NCBI GenBank assembly: GCA_900552985.1
Contig: USBP01000086.1
Coordinates: 1 to 6,493, forward strand
Reading direction: 5' to 3'
Length of the DNA: 6,493 nt
Origin: an uncultured Oscillospiraceae bacterium
GTDB taxonomy: Bacteria > Bacillota > Clostridia > Oscillospirales > Acutalibacteraceae
Below the pieces are notes generated by a model, which was not told the DNA's origin, made no database searches, and saw only the letters and a list, made by a program, of their open reading frames with translations. The position numbers and the translations under genes were made by a program. This document shows positions 1-6,493 of this stretch, one piece after another. Position 1 is the stretch's first letter. Every line of letters starts with the position of its first letter.

Positions 1-26
1 CATCCGGTCGGGAGGAGAGGCTGTAA
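1..26 (+). CDS. Possible last codons of an upstream gene (partial)
   Basis: Reading from base 3, the frame gives seven residues (SGREERL) and a TAA stop at 24-26. A strong rho-independent terminator begins 34 bases later, so a plus-strand gene should end just before it. Of the three plus frames, only this one stops upstream of the hairpin: the first-base frame stops inside the terminator T-run (82-84) and the second-base frame stops at 143-145. That is the whole case. The fragment is too short to suggest a family or function. Confidence 0.28.
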
Positions 27-59
27 ACATAGCACAATTGTCGGCGCCTGTTTTCATGC

Positions 60-82
60 GCCGCCGGGCGGGGCGGCTTTTT
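60..82 (+). terminator. Rho-independent terminator closing the upstream unit
   Basis: A 6-bp all-GC stem, GCCGCC (60-65) with GGCGGC (72-77), encloses a 6-nt loop and is followed directly by five T residues (78-82). This is a textbook intrinsic terminator on the plus strand. It separates whatever lies upstream from the rnj gene cluster, so rnj should have its own promoter between here and 468. Confidence 0.8.
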
Positions 83-127
83 GAACAGCCAACGGTTGCC
101 TTGCCCAAGCGCGTTGTGGATTCATAT

Positions 128-154
128 CCCGTCTGTGTATGGTAGGCGGGTTTT
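128..154 (+). terminator. Second terminator-like hairpin
   Basis: CCCGTCT (128-134) pairs with AGGCGGG (144-150) to give a 7-bp stem with one G-U pair and a 9-nt loop, followed by four T residues (151-154) and then ATAAAC. It could be a backup terminator for the upstream gene, the end of a short transcript starting after 82, or an attenuator at the head of the rnj leader. The T-run is short and interrupted, so it is weaker than the hairpin at 60-82. Confidence 0.42.
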
Positions 155-452
155 ATAAACAGTCGGATGGGTCGAAAACAGCAAGTGCAATGCCAAAATA
201 GGGAACGCGAGAGCCTCTCAAGTGTGCCATGATGTTGCAGGAGGCGTGCGCCAGTGTTACAGGAGTGCCGGTGGTTGAAAATCCATCGCCGCAGCCGCAG
301 GCTGAAACGCAGAGAGTCTGCCGTCGGGATGCCTCCTTTGAGATACGCCGGCGGTCCGGTTGCCATTGTCCAAACCATGTGGCCAAGGGTGTTTTGCGGG
401 TTTCCATCGCCTGTTTTTGCCGTGATACCGTGCTGTGATGAAAATAAAAATC
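155..452 (+). other. Gene-free leader region upstream of rnj, possibly structured RNA
   Basis: About 300 bases with no convincing gene. The longest reading frames here, up to about 110 codons on either strand, have no recognisable motif and lack a clear ribosome site. Several plus-strand stem-loops can be drawn: 266-293 (6 bp, a CC bulge, 3 bp), 292-304 (CAGCC-GCA-GGCTG), 309-321 (GCAGA-GAG-TCTGC), 321-354 (CCGTCGG with CCGGCGG) and 362-383. Positions 173-181 can also pair with 411-419 to enclose them. Helices of this size are expected by chance in G+C-rich DNA, so this is a candidate only. It may be the long 5' untranslated leader of rnj or a separate small RNA ending near the T-run at 414-418. 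It matches no riboswitch, RNase P, SRP, tmRNA or T-box motif that I recognise. Confidence 0.3.
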
Positions 453-460
453 AGAAGGAG
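453..460 (+). promoter_or_regulatory. Ribosome binding site of rnj
   Basis: AGAAGGAG at 453-460 is a strong Shine-Dalgarno sequence with an 8-base gap to the ATG at 469. A second ATG at 464 lies in another frame only 3 bases from the site, too close, and opens a 65-codon frame with no family resemblance. The spacing therefore selects 469 as the start. Confidence 0.8.
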
Positions 461-468
461 TAGATGGA

Positions 469-2283
469 ATGCCAAACGCCAAAAATGGAACAAGAGAACA
501 AAAAGCTCAAAAAACTCCAAAAGAAGCAAAGGATAAAATTATTGATGCAAGCGTACACGGGAGAAAGCCCGCGCCTTCAACACGCTATTATCAAAACAGG
601 AAAAAGCAGCAGGCCGTCAAGAAGGCCGCTCCGGTCAAAATTGCCTTCCTTGGCGGGCTGAACGAGGTCGGCAAAAATATGACCCTGTATGAGTATGGGG
701 ACGATATGTTCCTGGTGGATTGCGGCTTGGCCTTTCCGGATCAGGATATGCCGGGGGTTGATCTGGTCATCCCGGATTTTACCTATGTGGAGCGCAATGC
801 CGGTAAAATTCGGGGAATCGTGATTACCCATGGGCATGAGGATCATATCGGCGCCCTGGCCTATTTGATGAAGACGGTGAATATACCAATTTATGCCACG
901 CGTCTGACAATCGGCCTGATTCAGGGCAAATTTAAAGAGCACGGGCTGTTGAACACGACCAGTCTGAATGTGGTAAAGCCCGGGGATCATATCTCCTTTG
1001 GCGCGTTTGATGTGGAGCTGATACACGTCAACCATTCTATTCCCGACGCAGTGGCGCTGGCGATCCGCTGCAAAGCGGGGACGATCGTTCAGACGGGGGA
1101 TTTTAAAATCGATACAACACCAATTGACGGCGATATGATCGATTTGGCCCGCTTTGCAGAGATCGGTAAAGAGGGCGTGCTGTGTCTGCTCTCGGATTCC
1201 ACCAACGCGGAGCGCTCCGGCTATACGGAGAGCGAGCGCAAGGTGGGCGAATCGTTTGAGCGTCTGTTTGCAAAGGCCGGCAACCGCCGCCTGATTGTGG
1301 CCACGTTTGCTTCCAACATCCACCGGGTCCAACAGATTATCGACGTGGCGCAGAGCCTGGGGCGCAAGGTTGCTCTCTCCGGCCGCAGTCTGGAGAATGT
1401 AGTGGCAATCGGCACGGAGCTCGGTTATCTGCATGTGCCGGACGGGTTGCTGGTGAGCATCGATATGGTCAACCGGTATCCGGCGGAGAAGATGGTGATT
1501 ATTACTACCGGCAGCCAGGGCGAGCCGATGTCCGCCCTGACGCGCATGGCCTTTTCCGACCATCGCAAGGTTTCCATTTGCCCGAACGACTGTGTGATTA
1601 TTTCCGCCAATCCCATTCCCGGCAACGAAAAGACCGTCAGCAAGGTGGTTAATGAGCTGATGAAACTGGGCGCGGAGGTTGTTTATGAGAAGATGTACGA
1701 CGTCCATGTTTCCGGCCACGCCTGCCAGGAGGAACAGAAGCTGATGCTTGGCATGCTCCGGCCGAAGTATTTCATCCCTGTCCACGGCGAGCAGAAACAC
1801 CTGACCAAGCACGCCGGGCTGGCGCTGAGCATGGGGATGGATCCTCAAAACATTCTGATTGCAGATAACGGCGTGGAGGTCTCGCTGTCTGAAAAGGAAT
1901 TCCGCGTCAGCGGGAATGTGCCGTCTGGCCGTGTATTTGTAGATGGCTATGGCGTCGGGGATGTAGGCAGTATCGTCCTGCGCGATAGAAAGCATCTTGC
2001 GCAGGATGGGTTGATTATTGTTGTGGCGACCATTGAGGGCAAAACGGGCGAGGTGTTGTCCGGCCCAGATGTTGTTTCGCGCGGGTTTGTTTATGTGCGT
2101 GAGTCGGAGGAGCTGATTGAAGAGGCCTGCCGGGTTGCCCAGCGCATTTTGGAGGATTGCGCCGCGCAGCATGTGCATGACTGGGGCTCCATGAAGCTGA
2201 AGCTGCGCGATGAGGTTTCCCATCTTATGTATGAGCGGACGAAGCGCAGCCCCATGGTCCTGCCGATTTTGATGGAGGTGTAA
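469..2283 (+). CDS. rnj: Ribonuclease J
   Basis: A metallo-beta-lactamase/beta-CASP ribonuclease acting in the cytoplasm. The family has 5'-to-3' exonuclease and endonuclease activity and takes part in mRNA decay and rRNA maturation. The 604-residue product carries the zinc-binding HGHEDH motif (121-126), later ligands at H189, D211 and H439 (in PVHGE), and the beta-CASP segment with NIHR (283-286), TTGSQGEP (346-353) and HVSGHA (413-418). A C-terminal domain fills roughly 470-604. All catalytic residues appear intact. Residues 1-54 form an extra Lys/Arg/Gln-rich, probably disordered tail that Bacillus RNase J1 (about 555 residues) lacks. Its codons are A-rich (AAA, ACA, AGA, CAA), unlike the rest of the gene. 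The AGAAGGAG site 8 bases upstream supports this start. It is the first gene of the likely operon. I cannot tell J1 from J2; Clostridia often have a single copy. Confidence 0.95.
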   Translation: MPNAKNGTREQKAQKTPKEAKDKIIDASVHGRKPAPSTRYYQNRKKQQAVKKAAPVKIAFLGGLNEVGKNMTLYEYGDDMFLVDCGLAFPDQDMPGVDLVIPDFTYVERNAGKIRGIVITHGHEDHIGALAYLMKTVNIPIYATRLTIGLIQGKFKEHGLLNTTSLNVVKPGDHISFGAFDVELIHVNHSIPDAVALAIRCKAGTIVQTGDFKIDTTPIDGDMIDLARFAEIGKEGVLCLLSDSTNAERSGYTESERKVGESFERLFAKAGNRRLIVATFASNIHRVQQIIDVAQSLGRKVALSGRSLENVVAIGTELGYLHVPDGLLVSIDMVNRYPAEKMVIITTGSQGEPMSALTRMAFSDHRKVSICPNDCVIISANPIPGNEKTVSKVVNELMKLGAEVVYEKMYDVHVSGHACQEEQKLMLGMLRPKYFIPVHGEQKHLTKHAGLALSMGMDPQNILIADNGVEVSLSEKEFRVSGNVPSGRVFVDGYGVGDVGSIVLRDRKHLAQDGLIIVVATIEGKTGEVLSGPDVVSRGFVYVRESEELIEEACRVAQRILEDCAAQHVHDWGSMKLKLRDEVSHLMYERTKRSPMVLPILMEV

Positions 2284-2325
2284 GGGGCCGCCGGGCTTTG
2301 AAACCAGAGCGCTCCGGGGCCGCCG
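2284..2325 (+). repeat. 10-bp direct repeat in the rnj-gdpP gap, with a small dyad
   Basis: GGGGCCGCCG occurs at 2284-2293 and again at 2316-2325, 32 bases apart. Between them and touching the second copy, CCAGAGCGCTCCGG (2304-2317) is a 14-bp imperfect dyad centred on GAGCGCTC. There is no T-run after it, so it is not an intrinsic terminator and read-through from rnj into gdpP is expected. The function is unknown, and the repeat may be chance in a G+C-rich spacer. Confidence 0.4.
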
Positions 2326-2340
2326 TCCTCTATTGTGCTC

Positions 2341-2347
2341 AGGGGGA
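2341..2347 (+). promoter_or_regulatory. Ribosome binding site deciding the gdpP start
   Basis: AGGGGGA at 2341-2347 lies 6 bases before the ATG at 2354. A longer frame can be opened from TTG at 2333, but that codon is upstream of this site and has none of its own. The longer version would also put seven extra residues ahead of the membrane segment. The ATG at 2354 is therefore the better start. Confidence 0.75.
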
Positions 2348-2353
2348 TTTTGG

Positions 2354-4357
2354 ATGAAGAATCTGTGGAAAACCTATCCGATGGCAGTGGTCGCCCTTGG
2401 CGTTTGCCTGGTTTTTGCCGGCGTCACCTTTGCCTTTTCGTGGCAGTTGGCTGTGGTGGAGCTTGTCTTTCTCTTCAGCGTGCTGTCGCTTGAATTGCTG
2501 CGCATGCATTTCCACGGGCGCCGGGTGCGCAGGGCTGTGATGCAGATTTCCAATTCTCTCTCCTTTCCGGATCAGGGAGCGGTTCACAATTTTCCCCTGC
2601 CGCTCCTTGCGGTCGACAGCGGAGGCCGCGTACTTTGGTATAACGAGCTGTTTCGCACCCGCGTTTTGGGCGGGAAGAAGCTGGAGGATCTGCGTGCGAG
2701 CCAATTCACCTCCGGTACCCCGGTAGAGGAAATTCTCGCGCAGGACAGCGTTCCCGTGGAATATGACGGGCTGCGCTATACCGTTTATGCCAACCGGCTC
2801 TCTGACCGGAGCGACGCCGCGGCAGTGCTGTATTTTATTGATGATACGCAGCTCAAGAAGCAGGCGGAGGAATACCGCTCCAGCCGCCCTGCGGTGCTGC
2901 TTGTGGCGATGGACAGCCTCGACGAGATCGCCCATGGCCTGCGCGACAGCGAAAAAGCCGCGTTGACCGGCGGCGTGGAAAAAATCATTGAAACCTGGTC
3001 TGCGCAGTTTGACTGCGTGATGCGTAAATATGCCAACAGCCGCTATATTTTGGTGGTGGAGGAGCGCGCGCTGCAAACGATGATGCAGCAGCGGTTTAAT
3101 GTGCTCGACAGCGTCAGAGCCTATACATATGAGGAGCTGACGGGCGTGACACTCTCTATTGGCGTCGGGCGTGGAGACAGCCTGCATGAGTGTGAGGATG
3201 CGGCGCGGCAGGCGCTGGATATGGCGCTGGGCCGCGGCGGCGATCAGGCGGCGGTGAACACGCATGGGCAGTTCACCTTTTATGGCGGCGTTTCGCAAAG
3301 TGTGGAAAAGCAGACGAAGGTGCGCACGAGAATTGTTGCCTCTGCAATCGCTGAGCTGTTTGAGGGCAGCGATACCATCCTGATTATGGGGCACCGCTTT
3401 GCGGATTTGGATGCATTGGGTGCGGCAGTTGGTATCTGGAGCGCCGCACGTTTTTTCAAAAAACCGGCCTATATTGTCATGTCGCGCGCAAAGTCACTGG
3501 CCAAGGCGCTCACAGATCAGTTGGATGAGGGCGGGATGCGTGATTTTATTATCGAACCCGGAGACGCCCTGCAACGAATCGGCAAGCGCACGCTGCTCGT
3601 AGTGGTGGATACGCACCGTCCGGATTTTGTGGAGTATCCGCCGTTGCTGGAAAAGATTCAAACGGTCATCGTTATTGACCATCATCGCAAAACGGTGAAT
3701 TTTATCGATCATGCCGTTATTTTTTATCATGAGCCGACCGCGTCCTCTGCTTCGGAGATGGTGACGGAGCTGCTGCCCTATATGAGCCGCAAGCCGTTTA
3801 TTGATAAGCTGCACGCAGAGGCGCTGCTCGCCGGGATCATGCTTGACACGCGCAATTTTGTTTTGCGCACAGGGGTGCATACCTTTGAGGCCGCGGCCTA
3901 TCTGCGCGGCCGCGGCGCGGATACGGTGCGCGTCAAACAGCTGTTTTCCAACAGCATGGAGGATTATCATCTGCGTAATGCGGTTACCGCCAGCTTCGAC
4001 ACCTACCGCGGTTGTGCGATTGCGATTGCCGATATCGAATCGGAGGATATCCGTGTGATCGCTTCTCAGGCTGCGGATGAGCTGCTGAACATCAGCGGAA
4101 TACGCGCCTCCTATGTCCTGTATCGGACGGAGGATGTCGTGAATATTTCCGCCCGTTCTATGGGCGCAATGAACGTCCAGCTGATTATGGAGATGCTCGG
4201 AGGGGGAGGCCATCAGACGATGGCTGCCGCACAGCTGAAAAACGTTTCGGTCAGCGAAGCAAAGGTTCGCCTTTTGCAGGGAATTGATCAATTTTATGCA
4301 CAGATGAATACGCCGGTAGAAAATCCGGATGAACAAGCAGGGAGGAATTTAGAATGA
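2354..4357 (+). CDS. gdpP: c-di-AMP phosphodiesterase GdpP (YybT), membrane-bound DHH/DHHA1 protein
   Basis: GdpP hydrolyses cyclic di-AMP to 5'-pApA and lowers this second messenger, which in Bacillota controls potassium and osmolyte uptake and cell-wall homeostasis. The 667-residue product (B. subtilis GdpP is about 659) has the full family layout. Two membrane helices lie at about 9-29 and 31-50, followed by a basic RRVRR stop (56-60). A PAS-like domain spans about 75-170 and a degenerate GGDEF domain about 175-305, with ANSRY (227-231) in place of GGDEF and the family segment ALGRGGDQ. The DHH domain has GHRFADLD (metal ligands H347, D351, D353), D419, DHH at 442-444 and D498. The DHHA1 domain has GGGGH at 616-620. 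Catalytic residues look intact, so the enzyme should be active, with its catalytic part in the cytoplasm. Its stop overlaps the rplI start by 4 bp (ATGA), implying translational coupling. Confidence 0.94.
   Translation: MKNLWKTYPMAVVALGVCLVFAGVTFAFSWQLAVVELVFLFSVLSLELLRMHFHGRRVRRAVMQISNSLSFPDQGAVHNFPLPLLAVDSGGRVLWYNELFRTRVLGGKKLEDLRASQFTSGTPVEEILAQDSVPVEYDGLRYTVYANRLSDRSDAAAVLYFIDDTQLKKQAEEYRSSRPAVLLVAMDSLDEIAHGLRDSEKAALTGGVEKIIETWSAQFDCVMRKYANSRYILVVEERALQTMMQQRFNVLDSVRAYTYEELTGVTLSIGVGRGDSLHECEDAARQALDMALGRGGDQAAVNTHGQFTFYGGVSQSVEKQTKVRTRIVASAIAELFEGSDTILIMGHRFADLDALGAAVGIWSAARFFKKPAYIVMSRAKSLAKALTDQLDEGGMRDFIIEPGDALQRIGKRTLLVVVDTHRPDFVEYPPLLEKIQTVIVIDHHRKTVNFIDHAVIFYHEPTASSASEMVTELLPYMSRKPFIDKLHAEALLAGIMLDTRNFVLRTGVHTFEAAAYLRGRGADTVRVKQLFSNSMEDYHLRNAVTASFDTYRGCAIAIADIESEDIRVIASQAADELLNISGIRASYVLYRTEDVVNISARSMGAMNVQLIMEMLGGGGHQTMAAAQLKNVSVSEAKVRLLQGIDQFYAQMNTPVENPDEQAGRNLE
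4341..4345 (+). promoter_or_regulatory. Ribosome binding site of rplI inside the end of gdpP
   Basis: GGAGG at 4341-4345 lies 8 bases before the rplI ATG at 4354 and within the last codons of gdpP. L9 is needed at ribosome stoichiometry while GdpP is a low-abundance enzyme, so a perfect site here may let rplI be translated independently of coupling. That last point is inference. Confidence 0.75.
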
Positions 4358-4794
4358 ATGTGATTTTAAAGCAGGATGTCAAGGGACTCGGCAAAAAGGG
4401 CGAGCTGGTAAAGACATCAGATGGCTATGCGCGTAACTTTCTCTTTCCACGCGGCCTTGCGATGGAGGCCAATAAGCAGGCAATGAGCGAATTGAAGAAT
4501 CGCCAGGAGGCGGAGAATTACCGCATTGCAACCGAAACGGCAAAGGCGAAGGAGGCTGCGGCGCAGCTTGAGGGCAAAACACTGAAAATGACTGCCAATG
4601 CGGGCCAGAACGGCCGTCTGTTCGGCTCCGTGACCGCAAAGGAAATCGCAGAGCTGATCGTCAAGGAGTTTGGCGTTTCCGTGGACAAACGGAAGATAAG
4701 CGTGGAGGATATTAAAAATTTTGGAACCTATCCCGTGGAGGTCAAGCTGTATAACGGGGTTACCGCCAAGCTGTATGTGATGGTCGGGGAATAA
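4354..4794 (+). CDS. rplI: 50S ribosomal protein L9
   Basis: L9 binds 23S rRNA near the base of the L1 stalk and reaches across to neighbouring ribosomes, supporting reading-frame maintenance. The 146 residues match the usual length (about 147-150). The N-terminal RNA-binding domain contains the family signature running from G11 through GYARNFL (24-30) to GLA (34-36). A long charged connecting helix follows at about 40-74. The C-terminal domain begins with GRLFGSVT (87-94) and ends in a typical beta-rich segment ([11 protein letters not shown]). Nothing is missing. The gene overlaps the end of gdpP by 4 bp and is followed 33 bp later by dnaB, the conserved Bacillota order. Confidence 0.97.
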   Translation: MNVILKQDVKGLGKKGELVKTSDGYARNFLFPRGLAMEANKQAMSELKNRQEAENYRIATETAKAKEAAAQLEGKTLKMTANAGQNGRLFGSVTAKEIAELIVKEFGVSVDKRKISVEDIKNFGTYPVEVKLYNGVTAKLYVMVGE

Positions 4795-4817
4795 AGGCTG
4801 GAATGAGAGAAAGGGGT

Positions 4818-4821
4818 GGAG
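4818..4821 (+). promoter_or_regulatory. Ribosome binding site deciding the dnaB start
   Basis: GGAG at 4818-4821 sits 6 bases before the ATG at 4828. An in-frame GTG at 4816 would add four residues (M/V, E, K, G) but overlaps this site and has only a poor purine run (GAGAG, 4805-4809) ahead of it. The ATG is the more likely start. Confidence 0.65.
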
Positions 4822-4827
4822 AAAGGC

Positions 4828-6201
4828 ATGGATGAGATCAACGCGCTCTCAAGCTTTGACGGCTTGAAAATGCCTTTTAGCCTTGAGGCGGAGCAGGCTG
4901 TGCTGGGCTCCATCCTGATTGAGCCTGCCTGTATGCCGCAGGTGCTCATGGTGGTCAAGGGGGAATATTTTTATCTGCCGCAGCATCAAGCTATTTTTGG
5001 CATCATGGTCAACATTGATGCGATGGGCGGTAAAATCGATCCGTTGATTGTGCTCGAGCAGCTGAAAAAAGAAAAAATCTATGACGATGCAGGCGGCAAG
5101 ACCTATCTTTTTCAGCTGGCGCAGGTCGTTCCCTCCACTGCGAATGTAGAGGCCTATGCCCGCATCGTGCGGGAAAAGTTTTATATGCGCACGCTGATTA
5201 ATGTCTCCCGCGAGATCATTGATTCCGCCACAGCGGAGGATGCGGAGGCAGACCTGCTTTTAGATGCCGCCGAACAGCGTATTTATGATATCCGGCAGGG
5301 GAAAAACACCATTGGTCCCTCCCGGCTGAGCGATGTGATCGTCAACGAGGTATACGACCGGCTTTATAAGCTGAGCTCGCCGGACAGGGAGCAGTATATG
5401 GGCTTCACCACCGGCTTTTCCGATCTGGATCGCGTAATTTCCGGGTTGAATAAATCCGATCTTATCATTGTGGGCGCTCGTCCGGCCATGGGTAAAACAA
5501 GCTTTGCCCTTAACATTGCCCGCAATGTGGCGCTGAAAGCAAAAAAGAAGGTGCTTTTTTTCTCGCTGGAGATGACAAAGGAGCAGCTTGCACAGCGGCT
5601 GCTGTCCAGCGAGGCGCGCGTCAGCAGCCAGAAAATGCGCACTGGTCAGCTTACGGACGACGAGTGGAGCAGGCTCGGCGCAGCAACCGTCGTGCTCAAT
5701 GAATGCGAGCTTTATGTGGACGATACCTCCAGCATTACCGTGCCGGAAATGAAAGCCAGGGTGCGGAAAATGCGGGATGTGGATTGCGTGGTCATCGATT
5801 ATTTGCAGCTGATGCAGTCCGGTAAACGCACAGAAAACCGTGTGCAAGAGGTTTCAGACATCACGCGGAACCTGAAACTGATGGCGAAGGATGTCAACGT
5901 TCCGGTTATCACCCTGGCGCAGCTCGCTCGCGGCACAGAGGGCCGCGGCAAATCCCATCGCCCGCAGCTGTCCGACCTGCGGGAATCCGGCTCTATTGAG
6001 CAGGATGCGGATATCGTCATGATGCTGTATCGAGAGGATTATTACCGGGATGAGACAACGCCGCCGGAGGAGGCGAACGCCAACGTCACCGAGGTCATTG
6101 TCGCAAAAAACCGGCATGGCCCCGTAGAGACGGTGGAGCTGGGCTGGAATCCGGATTATACAATGTTCACCACTCTGGAGAGAAACCGTGATGAAATGTA
6201 A
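4828..6201 (+). CDS. dnaB: Replicative DNA helicase DnaB
   Basis: The hexameric ring helicase that unwinds DNA at the replication fork and recruits primase (named dnaC in B. subtilis). The product is 457 residues, against about 454 in B. subtilis. The N-terminal collar domain (about 15-115, beginning with SLEAEQAVLGSIL) is followed by a linker and a RecA-like ATPase domain from about 190. Visible motifs are Walker A GARPAMGKT (216-224), the catalytic glutamate in SLEMT (E248), Walker B VVIDYLQLM (D324), the DNA-contacting region around SDLRESGSIEQDAD (382-395), and the arginine finger in AKNRHGP (R429). All are intact and no intein interrupts the P-loop, a common intein site in DnaB. The end overlaps tilS by 11 bp. 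Confidence 0.96.
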   Translation: MDEINALSSFDGLKMPFSLEAEQAVLGSILIEPACMPQVLMVVKGEYFYLPQHQAIFGIMVNIDAMGGKIDPLIVLEQLKKEKIYDDAGGKTYLFQLAQVVPSTANVEAYARIVREKFYMRTLINVSREIIDSATAEDAEADLLLDAAEQRIYDIRQGKNTIGPSRLSDVIVNEVYDRLYKLSSPDREQYMGFTTGFSDLDRVISGLNKSDLIIVGARPAMGKTSFALNIARNVALKAKKKVLFFSLEMTKEQLAQRLLSSEARVSSQKMRTGQLTDDEWSRLGAATVVLNECELYVDDTSSITVPEMKARVRKMRDVDCVVIDYLQLMQSGKRTENRVQEVSDITRNLKLMAKDVNVPVITLAQLARGTEGRGKSHRPQLSDLRESGSIEQDADIVMMLYREDYYRDETTPPEEANANVTEVIVAKNRHGPVETVELGWNPDYTMFTTLERNRDEM

Positions 6202-6493
6202 AGCCCTTGAAACCATCCAGCGCTGTCAGCTGCTTACGCCCGGCGCGGCGGTATCGGGTGGGGCGGATTCGATGGCGCTGCTCTTTCTTTTGCATGAGCT
6301 TCAAGCGGAGTGGAGTCTAAGGCTCTCCGCTGCTCATGTCAACCACGGCCTGCGCGGTGCGGAGGCGGATCGGGATGAGGCGCTTGTGCGTGATACCTGC
6401 GAGCGGCTCGGCATTCCCTTTTTTGTGCTGCATGCAGACATAGCGGGCGAAGCAAAGCGCTCCGGAGAGGGAATCGAGGCGTGTGGCAGGGGG
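6191..6493 (+). CDS. tilS: tRNA(Ile)-lysidine synthetase, N-terminal part (truncated by window end)
   Basis: TilS uses ATP and lysine to convert the wobble cytidine of the CAU-anticodon isoleucine tRNA to lysidine, so that it reads AUA and is charged with isoleucine. Only the first 101 residues are in the window (full proteins are about 450-480). They carry the PP-loop ATP-binding motif SGGADS (22-27), the family segment HVNHGLRG (49-56) and the following acidic DRDEA stretch, ending near GEGIEACGRG. The start is ambiguous: GTG at 6188 is directly followed in frame by ATG at 6191. GGAG at 6177-6180, inside dnaB, lies 7 bases before the GTG and 10 before the ATG. The 11-bp overlap with dnaB suggests coupling. 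In Bacillota hpt and ftsH often follow tilS, but they lie outside this window. Confidence 0.93.
   Translation, partial: MKCKALETIQRCQLLTPGAAVSGGADSMALLFLLHELQAEWSLRLSAAHVNHGLRGAEADRDEALVRDTCERLGIPFFVLHADIAGEAKRSGEGIEACGRG

Noticed and set aside
114..143. Possible promoter TTGTGG - 18 bp - TATGGT
   Set aside because: Only 3/6 and 4/6 matches to the sigma-A consensus, and the -10 falls in the loop of the hairpin at 128-154. It is not distinguishable from chance.
194..330. Cobalamin-riboswitch-like words (AATAGGGAAC near 197, GGTG near 270, AAATCC near 279)
   Set aside because: In the riboswitch the AGGGAA and GGTG elements lie only a few bases apart; here they are about 60 apart. The ACTG and ACCTGCC elements are missing, and rnj has no link to B12.
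386..418. Possible terminator before the T-run at 414-418
   Set aside because: The only stems ending near the T-run are 4-5 bp with a bulge or a 3-base gap before the T residues. A terminator here would also cut off rnj unless a promoter follows it.
417..445. Possible promoter TTGCCG - 17 bp - GAAAAT just before rnj
   Set aside because: Each hexamer matches 4/6 with good spacing, but the second T of the -10 box is lost, and transcription would start almost at the ribosome site. Too weak to annotate, though worth checking against a mapped start.
229..463. Two 69-codon plus-strand frames (229-438 and 254-463)
   Set aside because: They overlap each other in different frames, have no clear Shine-Dalgarno site at suitable spacing, and encode Cys/Arg-rich sequence without any family resemblance.
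153..529. Minus-strand frames of about 90-110 codons across the rnj upstream region
   Set aside because: They have no recognisable motif or good ribosome site and run into the rnj start. They look like chance frames in G+C-rich DNA.
2333..2353. Longer gdpP start at TTG 2333
   Set aside because: The ribosome site at 2341-2347 lies downstream of this codon and is placed correctly for the ATG at 2354.
4803..4835. Tiny open frame (ATG at 4803) between rplI and dnaB
   Set aside because: Only ten codons overlapping the dnaB start, with no ribosome site of its own and no reason to think it is translated.

Overview
This window reads as a conserved chromosomal housekeeping segment from a Gram-positive bacterium of the Bacillota, most likely class Clostridia (Oscillospiraceae/Ruminococcaceae-like). 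Three things support that: a metallo-beta-lactamase RNase J, a GdpP-type c-di-AMP phosphodiesterase directly before rplI and dnaB, and G+C-rich genes with strong purine-rich Shine-Dalgarno sites. The family assignments come from motifs I can read. The taxonomic placement is inference.

Layout: positions 1-26 may hold the last codons of an upstream gene. A rho-independent terminator (60-82) follows, then a second terminator-like hairpin (128-154). From there to about 460 no convincing gene is visible, although several stem-loops can be drawn. Five co-directional plus-strand genes follow: rnj (469-2283, ribonuclease J), gdpP (2354-4357, membrane-bound c-di-AMP phosphodiesterase), rplI (4354-4794, ribosomal protein L9), dnaB (4828-6201, replicative helicase) and the 5' part of tilS (6191 onward, tRNA-Ile lysidine synthetase), which runs off the window.

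The gaps are short (70 bp rnj-gdpP, 33 bp rplI-dnaB) or absent (4-bp overlap gdpP/rplI, 11-bp overlap dnaB/tilS). No terminator is visible between the genes, so they probably form one transcription unit. The genes serve core information processing: mRNA/rRNA turnover (rnj), second-messenger turnover (gdpP), translation (rplI, tilS) and chromosome replication (dnaB). The gdpP-rplI-dnaB core is a known Bacillota arrangement, with rnj in the place where Bacillus has yybS.

I do not see an undescribed biological system here. All five genes belong to well-known families with their key residues intact. The parts that merit a second look are the roughly 310-nt non-coding leader upstream of rnj and the A-rich, basic N-terminal extension of RNase J.
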